DNA of 64,000 bases from Siphonodentalium dalli (GCA_032622095.1 CP136065.1:18962134-19026133), one strand, 5' to 3'; shown: positions 1 through 11,424, numbered from the stretch's first letter. Notes: a model not told the origin generated them from the letters alone. Translations and numbers: made by a program.

Positions 1-99
1 TGCTGTACCGTTGACGTTATGGACCATATTCCAGTGGAGAAATATAACGAGAATATCACGAACATCATAAAAATGACTCAGTTGAAAGGCTATTATCAC

Positions 100-490
100 C
101 CACAATCGTCGATCACCATACGCTCCTTGAACAACATATCCTCGCGCGAATACGCACATAATCTACATAATGTGATTATTTGATTTTTAAATAAGCAGAT
201 AATGGAGTCATGAATGACCGTTATTTCGTTTTATGGCACGGGCAATAGCGAAAACACATATTAAAGAGCGCACACCTCAAAAGTCGTAAGTTGGCTTATA
301 TGTGTCATTGTGCGCACATAATCTGCTTAGAATTGCCTCATTATGAGTCGATAATGTGGCTAAAACGCTCTCATTTTCAGCAGTATCGACTCAAAATTAG
401 GTGATTCTCAGCTGTGTATCAACCTAAAACAAGTACTATTGCACATGTAAGTAGATAATCTGCGGATTTTTGGGAGAACATGCTGGTTTG
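100..490 (+). repeat. Repeat family R1, copy 1
   Basis: This stretch recurs at 62395-62730 (same orientation), 26255-26400 (same), 26565-26905 (reverse) and in part at 13160-13260. Shared landmarks in order are GTGATTATTTG, AAGCAGATAATGGAGTCAT, a CGTTTTATGGC block, AAAGAGCG, CACATAATCTGCTTAGAAT and a final GCAGATAATGTGCG-like block. The motif GCAGATAATG lies near both ends and its reverse complement lies in the middle, so the unit has internal dyad structure. I see no reading frame. It is probably an old non-autonomous DNA transposon; family unknown. Confidence 0.6.
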
Positions 491-567
491 AAACTTCGAG
501 ATACAGTTGTTCCGATACACAAATCTCAGGTTATAAATAATGGTCGACTGGCAATGTACTGAAGAAG

Positions 568-634
568 GTCCGTACTCAGTACGGACGTACAGCACACCGC
601 ATGACAGTTACGTCCGTACTCAGCACTGACGTGT
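568..634. repeat. Short dyads built on GTCCGTACT
   Basis: GTCCGTACT-C-AGTACGGAC at 568-586 is a perfect 9-bp dyad. A degenerate second version (ACGTCCGTACTCAGCACTGACGT) follows about 25 bp later. Function unknown; it could be the stem of a small foldback element. Confidence 0.45.
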
Positions 635-736
635 ATCATACAAGACGTTAAACTACCGATTTAGCTGTCAAACGGTGATTTATATATAATAATAACATCA
701 CTTGGCACGTGTTACTCCGATTGAATATCGACCGGT

Positions 737-1156
737 ATGTAATCGTGAACACCGACTAAGTATCTTACGCTATCTAACCATGTGCATATTAGGTGGTGTA
801 TTGGAGAAATTGGGACCTTGGTCATCATCACATTTAGCCTCGAATATTCTTTAATATGCCTAGCAGACAACCTCCCCTTTCTTTTGACATCCATACACTT
901 GTGCACCACCTTCATTATATGGGGAAATTATATGACGGATAGGTTGTAAGCCATTATTTCTTTCACTCTACTTATGTTGACAAACGGAAAGGCCATAAGG
1001 TCCGTCAGCCAGTGCTCCATTCTGACTTTTTATTGACATTCGGGAGGGCTAGGTGTGATTTTCGTTGACCCGGGGAGATGTAAACTATGTAATCGTGAAC
1101 ACCGACTAAGTATCTTTCGCTGTTTAACCATGTGCATAGTTGGTGGTGTATTGGTG
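737..1156. repeat. Direct duplication of a 69-bp segment
   Basis: Positions 737-805 and 1087-1156 are about 90% identical by eye. They share ATGTAATCGTGAACACCGAC, then CTAAGTATCTT, AACCATGTGCATA and GGTGGTGTATTGG. The copies lie 350 bp apart with unrelated sequence between them. No coding potential is evident in either copy. Confidence 0.6.
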
Positions 1157-1339
1157 TATATTTTCGTTTGCGTGTGTGGAAATGGGGTGGAATGCTAAAC
1201 TGGTACCGGTTGCTAAATATGCATATCTCCCGAAACAAAACACTCAAACACAAAGGGAATACAGCTGGACAGATTCGCAATTTGCTGTTTAAATATGGCT
1301 TACGGAGACCTCCAGGTTTAAGTGGCCGTTTGGTTGGAG

Positions 1340-1514
1340 TTTTCATGAACAATAAGCAGACGACATATTATACAAGTAAAGAAGAAGTCCTATTTATTGG
1401 AGGGAAATGTTCAGTTAATAAGTTCAATAAACGACATATTGTGAAATTGTTATATTAATATTCCCCACGGGGTAACTACTCGTCAATGAGTACTTAGTAT
1501 AAGAAGGGTTAAAG
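1340..1514 (+). repeat. Remnant with TTAA-type end; possibly piggyBac-derived
   Basis: The block ATAAGCAGACGACAT near 1350 recurs at 56750. The block GGGAAATGTTCAG-N3-ATAAGTTCA-N2-AAACG (1399-1435) recurs in reverse at 22265-22300. The stretch ends AAGGGTTAA, the mirror of a TTAACCCTT terminus. In one frame both copies translate as GGKCSxNKFxKR, which loosely resembles the F-x-G-x-C-S region of piggyBac transposases. That is inference from a few residues; a profile search would decide it. Confidence 0.25.
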
Positions 1515-1539
1515 TAACACAAAGTGGAATTATCTCGTA

Positions 1540-1990
1540 TTAAACGGACATGGCTCATTCGAACAACCAATTTTGTTATCTACTTAATTTGGAACGACGG
1601 ATACGATAGGTCGATAAATAAACGAACTATTGATATACGGGCTTCATATGCTCTGAAAAACACTTGCCAAAGCCACAGCCATTTCTCAGCCGTGTTATAC
1701 TTTTCTCCAAAAGTCAGACAAACGCTCTTTATTGCTACCATATCAGGAATTGGCTACCACGGAACGCTCTTTTCTTTTCCAAGTCGCGCAAATGGCTGTT
1801 TTATGTTTGGGACCCAAACACCGTATTCACAGTTGTATCTTTCATTACTTCAATGCGTCTTTTTGTGTTACATAGAAACGTAGTTCAGATATGTATCGAC
1901 CTATTTCGATACTGAGAAAAATTAAAAAACGAATAATATTATGTGTATTTTGGAGCGCAAACCGCCATGTGGCTTTAATTGTTGCTATGA
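1540..1990 (+). repeat. Repeat family R2, copy 1
   Basis: A diverged inverted copy lies at 62880-63330. Shared blocks include the ACGATAGGTCGATAAATAAACG segment, AAACACTTGCCAAAGCCAC, GTTTGGGACCCAAACA and TTTGGAGCGCAAA. Apparent reading frames in both copies give similar peptides, but stops and frame changes are frequent. The similarity is equally well explained by DNA-level homology. A partial copy may start near 53220. Confidence 0.55.
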
Positions 1991-1999
1991 TATTGTGTT

Positions 2000-3000
2000 A
2001 TTTAGCTGACATGACAAGACACCAGCTACAGCGATACCTCTTTAATAAGAACATCTTACTCACCACCTGCCAGGCACTTCATTCCAAGAGTAGCCGAGGA
2101 CGTAATTATTAGAAACATCATGGAACGACGAATGGCCAGCTGAGATGTTCCTCCAACATATTTTATCGATCTGATCTCGATATTCTCAAGACGCTCTTGA
2201 GTGGCCAGCCTGATATCCAATTTGTCACGGGTTAGCACCAAGACAAACGCCCACAGCACTTATCCAAGCTGGACCGTCAACCGACGGGATGTGTTGATTC
2301 ACGCATATGATCATTGTCGTGGCTATCCAGTTTGATGTCATGATTTGTCTCGTCTATAATATCATTTTCCAGGCCATAACAAGGTAAATGCATTGGCCAG
2401 ATGTACGTTCCCAGACAACATTATACACATGAGCGCCGTGATGGGCAGCTATGGAGACTGAGAAGTTAAATTTCGAATTACGTTCGTCCATCTGGAATTC
2501 CGAAATGAGATCTCTTTCATCTCGCATTGCATATAAAAACAGATAAATGGATTGGCCAGTTGTTCATGCGTAGGCAGAAAGGCGCACATGGGTTTGTTTG
2601 TGCATAGGCAGCAAGGCGGACATGGGCTTCGTTTCACGCTATTATGGGCGACGTTCAGGACTAAGAACCAGATGTTTAAATGGTTATTAACAACACACAT
2701 GCATGGGTATTGGTCCCGGTCACCGACTGGAGACTCACTTGCCCTTGCGAGTGCAGGTTACATAGTATATTTACACTCTTCGTCGCGTGACTCGTCCATA
2801 TCGGCGACTAATGCCAATGGGCTAAACATGTATGTAGAATTACATTCGTCCGTCTTGAATTGAGATATGAGAGCCTTTTCATCTCGAATTACACATAATA
2901 CAAGTATATGGCTGTCTAGAAGTGATACATGTATTTATTTTATTACGTGATAGACACACGACATGGTCATTAGATGCACGTGGTCATGATTAGAAGGATC
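2000..3000. other. No gene; weak internal duplications
   Basis: Two degenerate copies of about 60 bp start at 2473 and 2838 (AATTACRTTCGTCC..., ending TTTCATCTCG). A 33-bp duplication sits at 2565-2630 (ATAGGCAG.AAGGCG.ACATGGG). Otherwise I recognise nothing coding. Confidence 0.45.
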
Positions 3001-4150
3001 TTCGCTCGCCGGGATAATCAATTTTAGATTTCGGGATCTCCATTTGAATAATTGTCGTTGATCTGAATTACACAACCAGTATTTCAGTTAAGCTTTCTGT
3101 TGACAAACGTCAATCAAACAGCCCCTTATATGGTCAACATATGACATAAACCTATTTTCCAACTCGTGAGGTCAGACTGTGGCAGGAATATATTCAAATC
3201 GCGGTCTACAACCACAGACTATGCACGATATACATGAACCTGCACACATTTTAAATATCGAAACAATCTCAATATATTTGTTTTTCAGTCTGAACTTCTG
3301 TTGTTTTATTCCAGAAATTTATTTGTCCAGTCAACATTGAGAACAAAATTGAGGTACATGTGTACGAGGGACACACACATCGGTATGCAGATAAGGCATA
3401 TCAGCCGCTGATCTTGATAACACGAATCGCACCTTGTGCTTATATATCCGATGGAATTCTTCGTGTATATATGCAGTACAGCGTCGCCAGCGGCATATTA
3501 TGTGTGCAGTTGTTGTGGTTTCGTGAGATAACGCAATTATAAAACGATGAGATATGGCTAGTATATTAAGCATATGCGATAACACCGGCATAAACAAGAA
3601 AATTCATGATTTACCTCAACACGAGTTAAATACTCGATAAGCGCATGTTTTTTTCACGAACAGGATAATCTAATACGGGAATCTGTGAAAGATTGCCAGG
3701 TGCTAAAATTATCAGGGTTTTTACGTGCAGTTGCGAAGTTTCATCCAGAAACGAATGTTATACGTGGACTACTATCTGCCTATAAACATGGCAATGTCTT
3801 GAGAAATAAACCCCTTACTGTCATACGACTTGATGAACTATATATAGTAAACTGACCAACCCAGAAGATTGTTTTCGTGGAAGTGTACGTATATGGCAAG
3901 GGAGCGATTTGTACTGTTTTCTGTATGATCTAATTAAATTATCAATCTAAGTTTCTTTTCATGCACCTCGTTTTTCGTTCACTTAGATAAAGTTAGCCAA
4001 AAAGTCCAAGGCCATCCATTTCCAATTTTATCCCAGTCTATCGAAAGTCCAGAATTGTATGTCACTTTGTGTTCCAGACATGTAAGGACCGCTTCCAACT
4101 TGACCGGATCGCCGGATGGTTTTGATTGTAAATAAAAGATAATTCCCCAG
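3001..4150. other. No recognisable feature
   Basis: AT-rich sequence with only short random-looking open frames, and no terminal repeats or array that I can see. Confidence 0.5.
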
Positions 4151-4171
4151 AAGTTCTCAATATTTATTCAA

Positions 4172-4300
4172 CGCGAAATCAGCTCTATATAACATGCCCA
4201 TAACGGAAATCAGCTCAATATAACATGCCAATAACGGAAATCAGCTCAATATAACATGCCAATAAAGGAAATCAGCTCAATATAACATGCCAATAACGGA
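4172..4300. repeat. 31-bp tandem repeat, four copies
   Basis: The unit is based on CGGAAATCAGCTCAATATAA followed by CATGCCAATAA. The CAGCT landmark falls at 4180, 4211, 4242 and 4273, an exact 31-bp period. The first copy is the most diverged. Confidence 0.85.
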
Positions 4301-5100
4301 AAAGCTTCTCATACATTTTGATTATAGCTTTCCATTTCCAAGCGACATGCCTCTGGCTGCAAAACACCTCAAAATGTATCTCTCTATCGGTATGCGACCT
4401 GAGGCCATCACCGGAATACATTGTCAACACTCTTGCTGGTCGATCAATGACAATCCCCTCAATGGATATAGGGCTTTCTCTATAGAACTATTGAATATTT
4501 CAAACCTTTCACATTTAAAGCCACTCATCTTATTGGTGGCCGTCAAATGACAGAGGTTTCCGCCAGGCCGTCTAATATCCCTCGTGTCAATCTGGCTGAT
4601 CAAATAAAGTAGTCTTCAGTGAAAGGTTGAGTGTGTGTCAACCCGGGGCTCTGGTATATCGCGTCTCAATTTAATGGAATATGATTTGATCAATGATGCG
4701 ACATTCTGTGGTAGTACATATATACTCAATCGCTGAGGCCGCTTAATCACGTGTTGCTACGATCGACACTCTAACAGTGTCGCCGGAACCATCGGAACAT
4801 CTGAACCCTTACGCGTGGCGATATCAGTCAATGTTAAATCATGTCGCGCGTGCATTCGTGTACATGTATTATACACAGTGAAAGGTTAGAATAATTTGCT
4901 TCCGGTTCGCGATCTTAGTTTCAAATTTGTGTATAGTCAATCAAACTCAATGCAGGGTTAACTCCCTTGATGACTCGGTAAAACCACTGCAACCGGCGAC
5001 ATTTGATAGACTTTCGCGATATTAATATATATACTAAGCGCGAGGAACAACATGCTGCCCTCGTTAAGCACACAAAATATCCACACACAAAAATGTAATT
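4301..5100. other. No recognisable feature
   Basis: No coding frame with family signatures, no array and no terminal repeat seen. Confidence 0.45.
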
Positions 5101-5962
5101 TCGTACCTTCAGTTTGGAAAGTCCCACCACTAGAACCGAAGAACTATATTGCGAAACGGTGTGATTTGATTCTCCGATTAGTTTAACAACACAACAGTAT
5201 GAATGCACATGGACGATAATGTCACAACAACACGCATGGCAAGTCAAGCATAACAGTTGTAATTTGCTGCAATTTTGACGACTAAATTGCGAAAATCGTC
5301 AACAAAACTACCGTTCTGATCCTCTATTCTCCCAGTAATTTTTTAGTGCGGGAATTGTGCTCAAAGCACATGGAATCAGGGAGCTAAATGTGTTCTAGAG
5401 TCGGGGAACGAGTACACCGTGAAATGCTAAAGGTGAAGGTAACTGAAGAATGACCTTCACCTGATACATACGTTATTAAAGGATGACATCGCGTTTATTT
5501 GATTTGTACATCATATCTAAATAATTTAAACTGGTGAATGAATGGGGGAATGGATTTTTGTGAGCGGGAAATTTATTTAACAAGCTGCTGTAGTTCTGGA
5601 TTTGTTCAGATCAAATTTGGCTGTGGGATAGCCCTGTCGTACACTTGGGGATTTATTTTAAAAAGTAAACACATGACCTATGATTTATCTACCATTTTCG
5701 TGATCAACTGGTGTCAATCTAGCCGGGTAAACATCACTGATATGGCCTGCAGGCTTCAATTCAGTGAATTTAGCCGAAACGTTAACACTGTCGCCTATGG
5801 GAAACCATTTAGTTCCGTGATTCCACATAGGAAATTTGACTTTGGTGCGATCGGTTTTCGCCATTTTGACTGAAACATTCCGTGCTAAATATAGAAACCA
5901 CAGACTATAGTACCCAGCCGGTGACAGAATCAGAAAGGAAGTATAACTAGTGTGCTCACCCT
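5101..5962 (+). mobile_element. Host repeat interrupted by a younger insertion
   Basis: The left part (5101-5371) and right part (5825-5962) are collinear with 21646-22050, where they are contiguous. The shared left part includes CTTGGAAAGTCCCAC (approximately), GAACTATATTGCGA and AACACGCATGGCAAGTCAA. The shared right part includes CTAAATATAGAA, CACAGACTA, GTACCCAG and GTGACAG. The tail of the family also appears at 63745-63870. Boundaries are approximate because no terminal inverted repeat was identified. Confidence 0.65.
5372..5824 (+). mobile_element. Non-autonomous DNA transposon, GGAATCA family, copy 1
   Basis: The element starts GGAATCAGGGAGCTAAATG. The reverse complement of its end reads GGAATCACGGAACTAAATG, giving terminal inverted repeats of about 24 bp. 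It is flanked by ACAT at 5368-5371 and 5825-5828, a 4-bp target duplication (5 bp is possible because the ends are G/C ambiguous). The uninterrupted target is preserved at about 21900. A second copy at 32511-32976 has a different flanking tetramer. No transposase is encoded in 453 bp. Superfamily unassigned; 4-bp duplications occur in Sola and Chapaev-type elements, among others. Confidence 0.85.
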
Positions 5963-6002
5963 CACACACCCTCACACACACACACCCTCACACACACACA
6001 CT
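5955..6002. repeat. CA-rich microsatellite
   Basis: Runs of CACACA interrupted by CCCT, located at the 3' edge of the older repeat. Confidence 0.9.
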
Positions 6003-6110
6003 TTCTTGTGGGACGACAACTCATCGCATATCGTAATGAGACATATAATTGTTCGCATATGGTGTCACCAAATGGTCAAATGTTGTTGATACCGAACAAT
6101 CATGGTGTGC

Positions 6111-6612
6111 TTAAAGGCACGTGCGGCCTTAATTGTCGAAAATATTCATATTTGTTCCAAACACCGTAAACAGAAAAACAGTAAAACGCATACAGTTTCG
6201 TTCATATATACCATGACCATCGCGTAAACAGCATGTTATCATAAAGACCTCATATAGTTTACCTAAGCAAGAGCCTGATTGTGTTACAGAAGACAGCACA
6301 ATGCTACTGGCTAATCACACACAAATGGCATAAACGCTCTTTATTAGTTCCATATAAGGTATTCACCAACAAAGAACGCTCTTTATGTTTACCATCATAA
6401 TATAAACAAACACCAGAAAAGTAACTTGTTACGCTTTTATTTACATAACAATGGTCAAACAAATGACCATAACATACTGTTTATGCAATATTTCTTATTT
6501 GTATACGGACAAAGTCTATCTACATTTTGATGTTCTTTCTGTTTGTGGCGGTTTTTGACGGGTGGATATATTTTCACAGGATACCCACCGCCAAGGCCAA
6601 CCGTGTCTTTAA
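6111..6612 (+). mobile_element. TTAA-flanked MITE, copy 1
   Basis: TTAA lies at 6111-6114 and 6609-6612. The termini read AGGCACGTGCGGCC and, in reverse complement at the right end, AGACACGGTTGGCC. The second copy at 40246-40768 is inverted and has the same organisation. TTAA target duplications are typical of piggyBac and Kolobok elements. No transposase frame is present, so it is non-autonomous. The interior carries two AACGCTCTTTAT blocks about 45 bp apart. Confidence 0.8.
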
Positions 6613-6873
6613 TAGCAGCTACAAATCACAAACCGTGAGCAATAGTTATAAAGGGAACAATGTATGATTTCCAATTCTGTTGATTATGTACGAAGTATTG
6701 TAGGAACATTCGACCTGCATAAACCTTTTTATACTTATGGCCATTAGTGTATCCCATGATGCCTGGTATGTTGATAATGTATTGACACAATAATGTCACA
6801 ATATGTTGTTCCAATATCCCTGTTGCGATGTCGGAGACCTTTCGTCTGATAGACACGTTCCATGAGCCATTCA
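6613..6873. other. No recognisable feature
   Basis: Unique-looking sequence between the TTAA MITE and the Helitron array. The long minus-strand frame here merely continues out of the Helitron repeats. Confidence 0.45.
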
Positions 6874-7447
6874 TCTCATATATATTTTGAAGACCTCTGT
6901 CTGTATGTTTGTTTGTTTGTTTGTCTGTCTGTCTGTCTGTCATTGATACAAATCTACGATTCTCGACCGATCGGGACAAAACTTGGTACGTGTGTGTAGT
7001 TTGACCAGGCGGTGAACGTTGTCGTATTGGCGAGCCCGTGCGGCGCCCGTGCAGCGCATGCGCAGACGAGATCTCGGAAACGGGCGGAGCTATCGACTTC
7101 AAATTTGCTATGTGAATGTATCTTGCCCCGTATGCGAATTTTATCGGGTCGCCGAGCCCGTGCGACGCCAGTATCGCGCGTGCGCAGACGAGATCTCGGA
7201 AACGGGTGGAGCTATCGACTTGAAATTTGGTATGTGAATGTATCTTGCCCCGGGTACGAATTTTATCGGGTCGCCGAGCCCGTGCGACGCCAGATTCGCG
7301 CATGCGCAGACCAGATCTAGGAAACGGGTACAGCTATCGACTTGAAATTTGGTTTTTGAATAGCCCGGACAACGTCGGGCTGGGTAGAGCTATCGACTTG
7401 AAAATTGGTTTTTGAATAGCCCGGACAACGTCGGGCTCATCGGCTAG
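6874..7447 (+). mobile_element. Non-autonomous Helitron, array unit 1
   Basis: The element begins with TC after an A (A|TCTCATATATATTTTGAAG) and ends CTAG before a T, as expected for Helitrons inserting between A and T. A hairpin AGCCCG...CGGGCT at 7418-7437 ends 10 nt before the terminal CTAG, the classic Helitron 3' structure. A GTTT/GTCT run follows the 5' end at 6903-6942. The body contains 122-bp repeats (landmark TATCGACTT at 7091, 7213 and 7335). A second partial hairpin copy lies at about 7360-7380. There is no Rep/helicase gene. Confidence 0.85.
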
Positions 7448-8040
7448 TCTCATATATATTTTGAAGACCTCTGTTTGTCTGTCTGTCTGTCTGTATGTCA
7501 TTTATACAAATCTACGATTCTCGACCGATCGGGACGAAACTTGGTACATGTGTGTAGTTTGACCAGGCGGTCGACGTTGTCGTATTGGCGAGCCCGTGCG
7601 GCGCCCGCTTCGCGCATGCGCAGACGAGATATCGGAAACGGGTGGAGCTATCGACTTGAAATTTGGTATGTGAATGTATCTTGCCCCCGATACGAATTTT
7701 ATCGGGTCGCCGAGCCCGTGCGACGCCAGTATCGCGCGTGCGCAGACGAGATCTCGGAAACGGGTGGAGCTATCGACTTGAAATTTGCTATGTGAATGTA
7801 TCTTGCCCCGGATACGAATTTTATCGGGTCGCCGAGCCCGTGCAACGCCAGCTTCGCGCATGCGCAGACCAGATATCGGGAACGGGTGGAGCTATCGACT
7901 TGAAATTTGGTGTGTGAATGTATCTTGCCCCGAATACGAATTTTATCGGGTCGCCGAGACCGTGCGACTCCAGCTTCGCGCATGCGCAGACCAGATTTCG
8001 GAACCGGGTGGAGCTATCGACTTGAAATTTGGTTTTTGAA
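7091..8040 (+). repeat. 122-bp tandem repeats shared by two Helitrons
   Basis: The landmark TATCGACTT occurs at 7091, 7213 and 7335 in the first element and at 7649, 7771, 7893 and 8015 in the second, always 122 bp apart. Each unit carries CTTGCCCC, CGAATTTTATCGGGTCGCC and GCGCAGACSAGAT, and is clearly more GC-rich than the surroundings. Several overlapping frames stay open through the array because of its composition, so they should not be read as genes. Confidence 0.9.
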
Positions 8041-8071
8041 TAGCCCGGACAACGTCGGGCTCATCGGCTAG
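7448..8071 (+). mobile_element. Non-autonomous Helitron, array unit 2
   Basis: It starts TCTCATATATATTTTGAAG immediately after the CTAG of unit 1 and ends CTAG at 8068-8071. The hairpin AGCCCG...CGGGCT spans 8042-8061, again 10 nt from the end. It carries four 122-bp units where the first element has three. The ends match those of unit 1 almost exactly, so the two are sister copies in head-to-tail arrangement with no spacer. Confidence 0.85.
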
Positions 8072-8373
8072 TATATTATATATTTTGGAACTTCTGTATG
8101 TCTGTATGTCTGTCTGTATGTATGTGTTATGGACTCGAAAACTGCTCGACCGATCCGACTCGAATTTGGTATGTAGGCCTACTTTGATCACGGGAACAAT
8201 ATGGGCGGGTCCAATTTTACGTGCGACCGTGTCCTTGACCTTGACCTTGCTCATATACGCTCATATAGGCATGCTTCTGGACCGATTGTCCTGACGCTGT
8301 ATATTCTGCCCAGACGGAGGCGATCACAAAGAAATCCCTAAATAGCCCGGAAGAAGTCGGGCACATCAGCTAG
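8072..8373 (+). mobile_element. Non-autonomous Helitron, array unit 3 (diverged)
   Basis: It starts directly after the CTAG of unit 2, as TATATTATATATTTTGGAAC, and has a similar GTCTGTATGTCTGTC-type run. It ends with hairpin AGCCCG...CGGGC (8344-8362) and ATCAGCTAG at 8373, followed by T. Its first dinucleotide is TA instead of TC, and its body is unrelated to the 122-bp repeats, so it belongs to a related but distinct family. Confidence 0.7.
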
Positions 8374-10110
8374 TATACATATATATCGGTAGTCAAAACT
8401 CGTTCGTCTTATAAGTATATGTGACGCACGAAATGAATACAATTTTTCGATGTATCACGAAGAACATTACATAGAAAGAATGTATAAACAGAGAACAAAA
8501 ACGAGCATGTGTCCTAGTGATTCGGAGAACGAGCAGTGTTGTAAATGATACCGATCATTTCATTTGGAGTTGAAGTTCCGTTTATTATGTTTGAAATTTG
8601 TTTTTGGTTATACGGAAACGCCAATGTAGCATTCTGGTTACATATATCAGTGTTATGTCAGTCTACTTTTCGACATTTTGTTTTTATTGTATTCATGCAC
8701 CGTTATCCTCAGTCTGAGTAAACTCATACCTAAATATTCATTACAACATTGAATATAAGGTCTGACGGATAACATCGCTATCTCATTTCCAAGTCCTCGG
8801 GATTCCGTAATCTGATTGATTGCGTAAATTATTTTCCGTCCAATGAAACCGTATGGGTTAATAAACAAGTGTTAGTGGGCGGAGACTCCCATAATGTCAC
8901 CTCTAAATATAGTAACAGAGCGGAATTTCTCCGATCGAAAGCGATGCTTGCAAATACAACAGAGACAACAATGGCTTCGAAATTATATATTCGGATTAAT
9001 TTAAAGGATGTGCTAGACCTGATAGATAGGCCTGCGCATGGTACCAACTTGGCCTCCCATAAATATAAATAGAACTCACTCATGTCCGTGTATTTGATTT
9101 ACATTCATGACTGTACCATGGTTTGCAAATCAAATTATTTGTCGTAAATAAGTCATCTGAAAGTTAACACCGATGAAATGACTTAATTTTATGCTTTTAA
9201 ATAGTTCTAAAGCATCATTTTTGATGACGACCTTATTTTTTGCTCTCGGATGCAGCTTTCCGGTTGATGCAGCGAGTTCATCTCCCGAAAATGAATAGTC
9301 GCACACACGACAAATATTATCTGCTGTAAGTTTATGTCGCGACACAGGCCATTGCTATTGCGAAGCACAACAAATAACACGTGGGGACACCTGTCAATCA
9401 TCGATGTATTTTTTTAAATCCGTGACGTCATTTTGGGGAAGCTCTTCGCTGAATAGAAATGGTTTTGGCCACATAAGCTCCAGACTCTATATTTCAAATA
9501 TAGAGTCGACGTTCACCCAGACTGCGTTATCCTATACATGCATAGCTTTTATTGGACATCTCAACACTGTGGACTCTCTATACACCCGCATTGTGTATCA
9601 TGAAAATACATGTATATGACGATGTCATCGGGAATTGGAAAACGGCATGGGTCTGAAATACACTCCATAAGGATCTAAACAAACCACACATATGCACTGA
9701 CATTTATAGGCAGATTCATATCATGAGTTTATGACCCCCATACTGAGGCCGTTGTTATGGTTGGTAAAGTCGCATATACATATCACATCTATTCTCCGTC
9801 GCCGGCTATACGTGAGGTTGTCGTAATCTTAAATGTAACTACATTTATCATTTTCATGACAATCATCGGGGCATGGGTTCCGACACATTAGTAATAACAT
9901 CATTCGTTTGAATGATATAATATATGCTACATTCAACATCACACTATATCCTACATATGCACTGTTATTCAGCTTTTGAAAGTGCCAATGACACTGTATC
10001 TCAACTTGGGAAGGATTTTGTTTTGGTCAGCAATGAATAGAATGATAAAGAAGGAAAGTCAAAGAGTTACAGTAAATGTCTTATGTTGTGCAGATGAAAT
10101 TATTTGTTAT
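8374..10110. other. No gene or clear repeat recognised
   Basis: AT-rich sequence. Short frames at 8653-9400 have no family signature. A small local dyad occurs near 9484-9510 (TCTATATTT/AAATATAGA). Confidence 0.45.
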
Positions 10111-10124
10111 TTGAAACATGGTGG

Positions 10125-11360
10125 GCGGATGGATTCAAATTTGAAATTCAAGATGGCTGCTGGCAGCCATGTTTTATAACGAATTTCGGAAATAATCGAT
10201 AACTCCAATCTAGAGGTAACCGCGAATATCCATATGGAATTTGGTGACGATCGGATGGGGGATGTGGCCTGTAGGATGTGCCAAAGGATTTAGTCAAGCA
10301 AAGAGTAAAATCCAAAATAGCAACTGGCAGCCATGTTTTTCCTACGAATTTCGAAAACAAATGGATGATTCCCATCTAGAAGTCACCATGAAGATCCGTT
10401 TAAAGTTTGGTGATGATCAGATAAGGGATGTGGTTTGTAGGGTATACCAAAGGATTTAGTCATGCGGAGAGTAAAATTCAAGATGGCTGCCGGCGGCCAT
10501 GTTTTTCATCGAACATTGCTCAAATTCGATGGCTCCCATCTAGAGGTGACCCTAAACGTGCCTGAAAGTTTTCAAAACAATTCTCCAATAAATGCGGGCT
10601 GCGGGCAGAGCCTATGGATTCAAATTTGAAATTCAAGATGGCTGCTGGCAGCCATGTTTTATAAAGAATTTGGGAAATAATCGATGGCTACAATCTAGAG
10701 GTTACCGCGAAGATCCATATGAAGATTGGTGATGATCGGATGAGGGATGTGGCCTGTTGCGTGTGCCAAATGGTTTAGTCATGCAACGAGTAAAATCAAA
10801 AATGGCTGCTAGGCCAGTGCTGGTGGCCATGTTTTTTATATCGAATTTCGGAAATAAATGATGGCTCCCATCGAGAGGTGATCGATCCCGAAGACCCAGG
10901 CGAAGTTTGGTGATGATCGGATGAGGGGTGTGGTCTGTTGGGTTAGCCAAAGGGTTTAGTCATGCTAATAGTAAAATGCAAGATGGTTGCCGGCGGCCAT
11001 GTTTTTCATCAAAAATAGCTAAAATTCGATGGCTCCCATCTGGAGGTGATTCTAAACATGCCTGTAAATTTTCAAAACACTTCTCCGCTATATGCGGGCT
11101 GCAGAATGTGCCGATGGATTCAAATTTGAAATTCAAAATGGCTACCGGTGACATGTTTTTTTAACGAATTTTTGGAAAAAATCGATGGCTCCCATCTAGG
11201 GGTCACTCCGAAGATCCGTATGCAGTTGATGATCGTATGGTGATGATCGGATGAGGAATGCGACCCGTAGGCCTGTTGACGGACGGACGAACTCATGGAC
11301 GGGCGACGCTCACACGGCTATACGACGGACGGCAACCCACGACAAAGTAAAGTTGAGCTA
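10125..11360 (+). repeat. Higher-order tandem repeat with GGACGGACG tail
   Basis: Seven units of about 165 bp are marked by GCCATGTTTT (near 10166, 10329, 10496, 10650, 10825, 10996 and 11146). They are grouped into blocks starting ATGGATTCAAATTTGAAATT at 10129, 10613 and 11113, so the higher-order period is 480-500 bp. Each subunit carries GATGGCTGC(C/T)GGC(A/G)GCCAT, itself dyad-like, and GGTGATGATCGGATG. The array ends in GACGGACGGACG, a tail style seen in unclassified invertebrate DNA repeats. It is probably the inside of a decayed non-autonomous element. Confidence 0.75.
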
Positions 11361-11424
11361 AAATTTCGGAAACCCACAGAAACCACCATATTAGGCAAAC
11401 ATGAACCTGTTATGTGTCTGTGGG

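Noticed and set aside
6626-7303. 225-codon minus-strand frame
   Set aside because: It runs through the GC-rich 122-bp repeats of the first Helitron, and several other frames are open there too; it is compositional.
7502-8254. Overlapping minus-strand frames with repeated REAGVARARRPDKIR-like peptides
   Set aside because: These are translations of the tandem 122-bp units, with no domain and with equivalent open frames on the plus strand.
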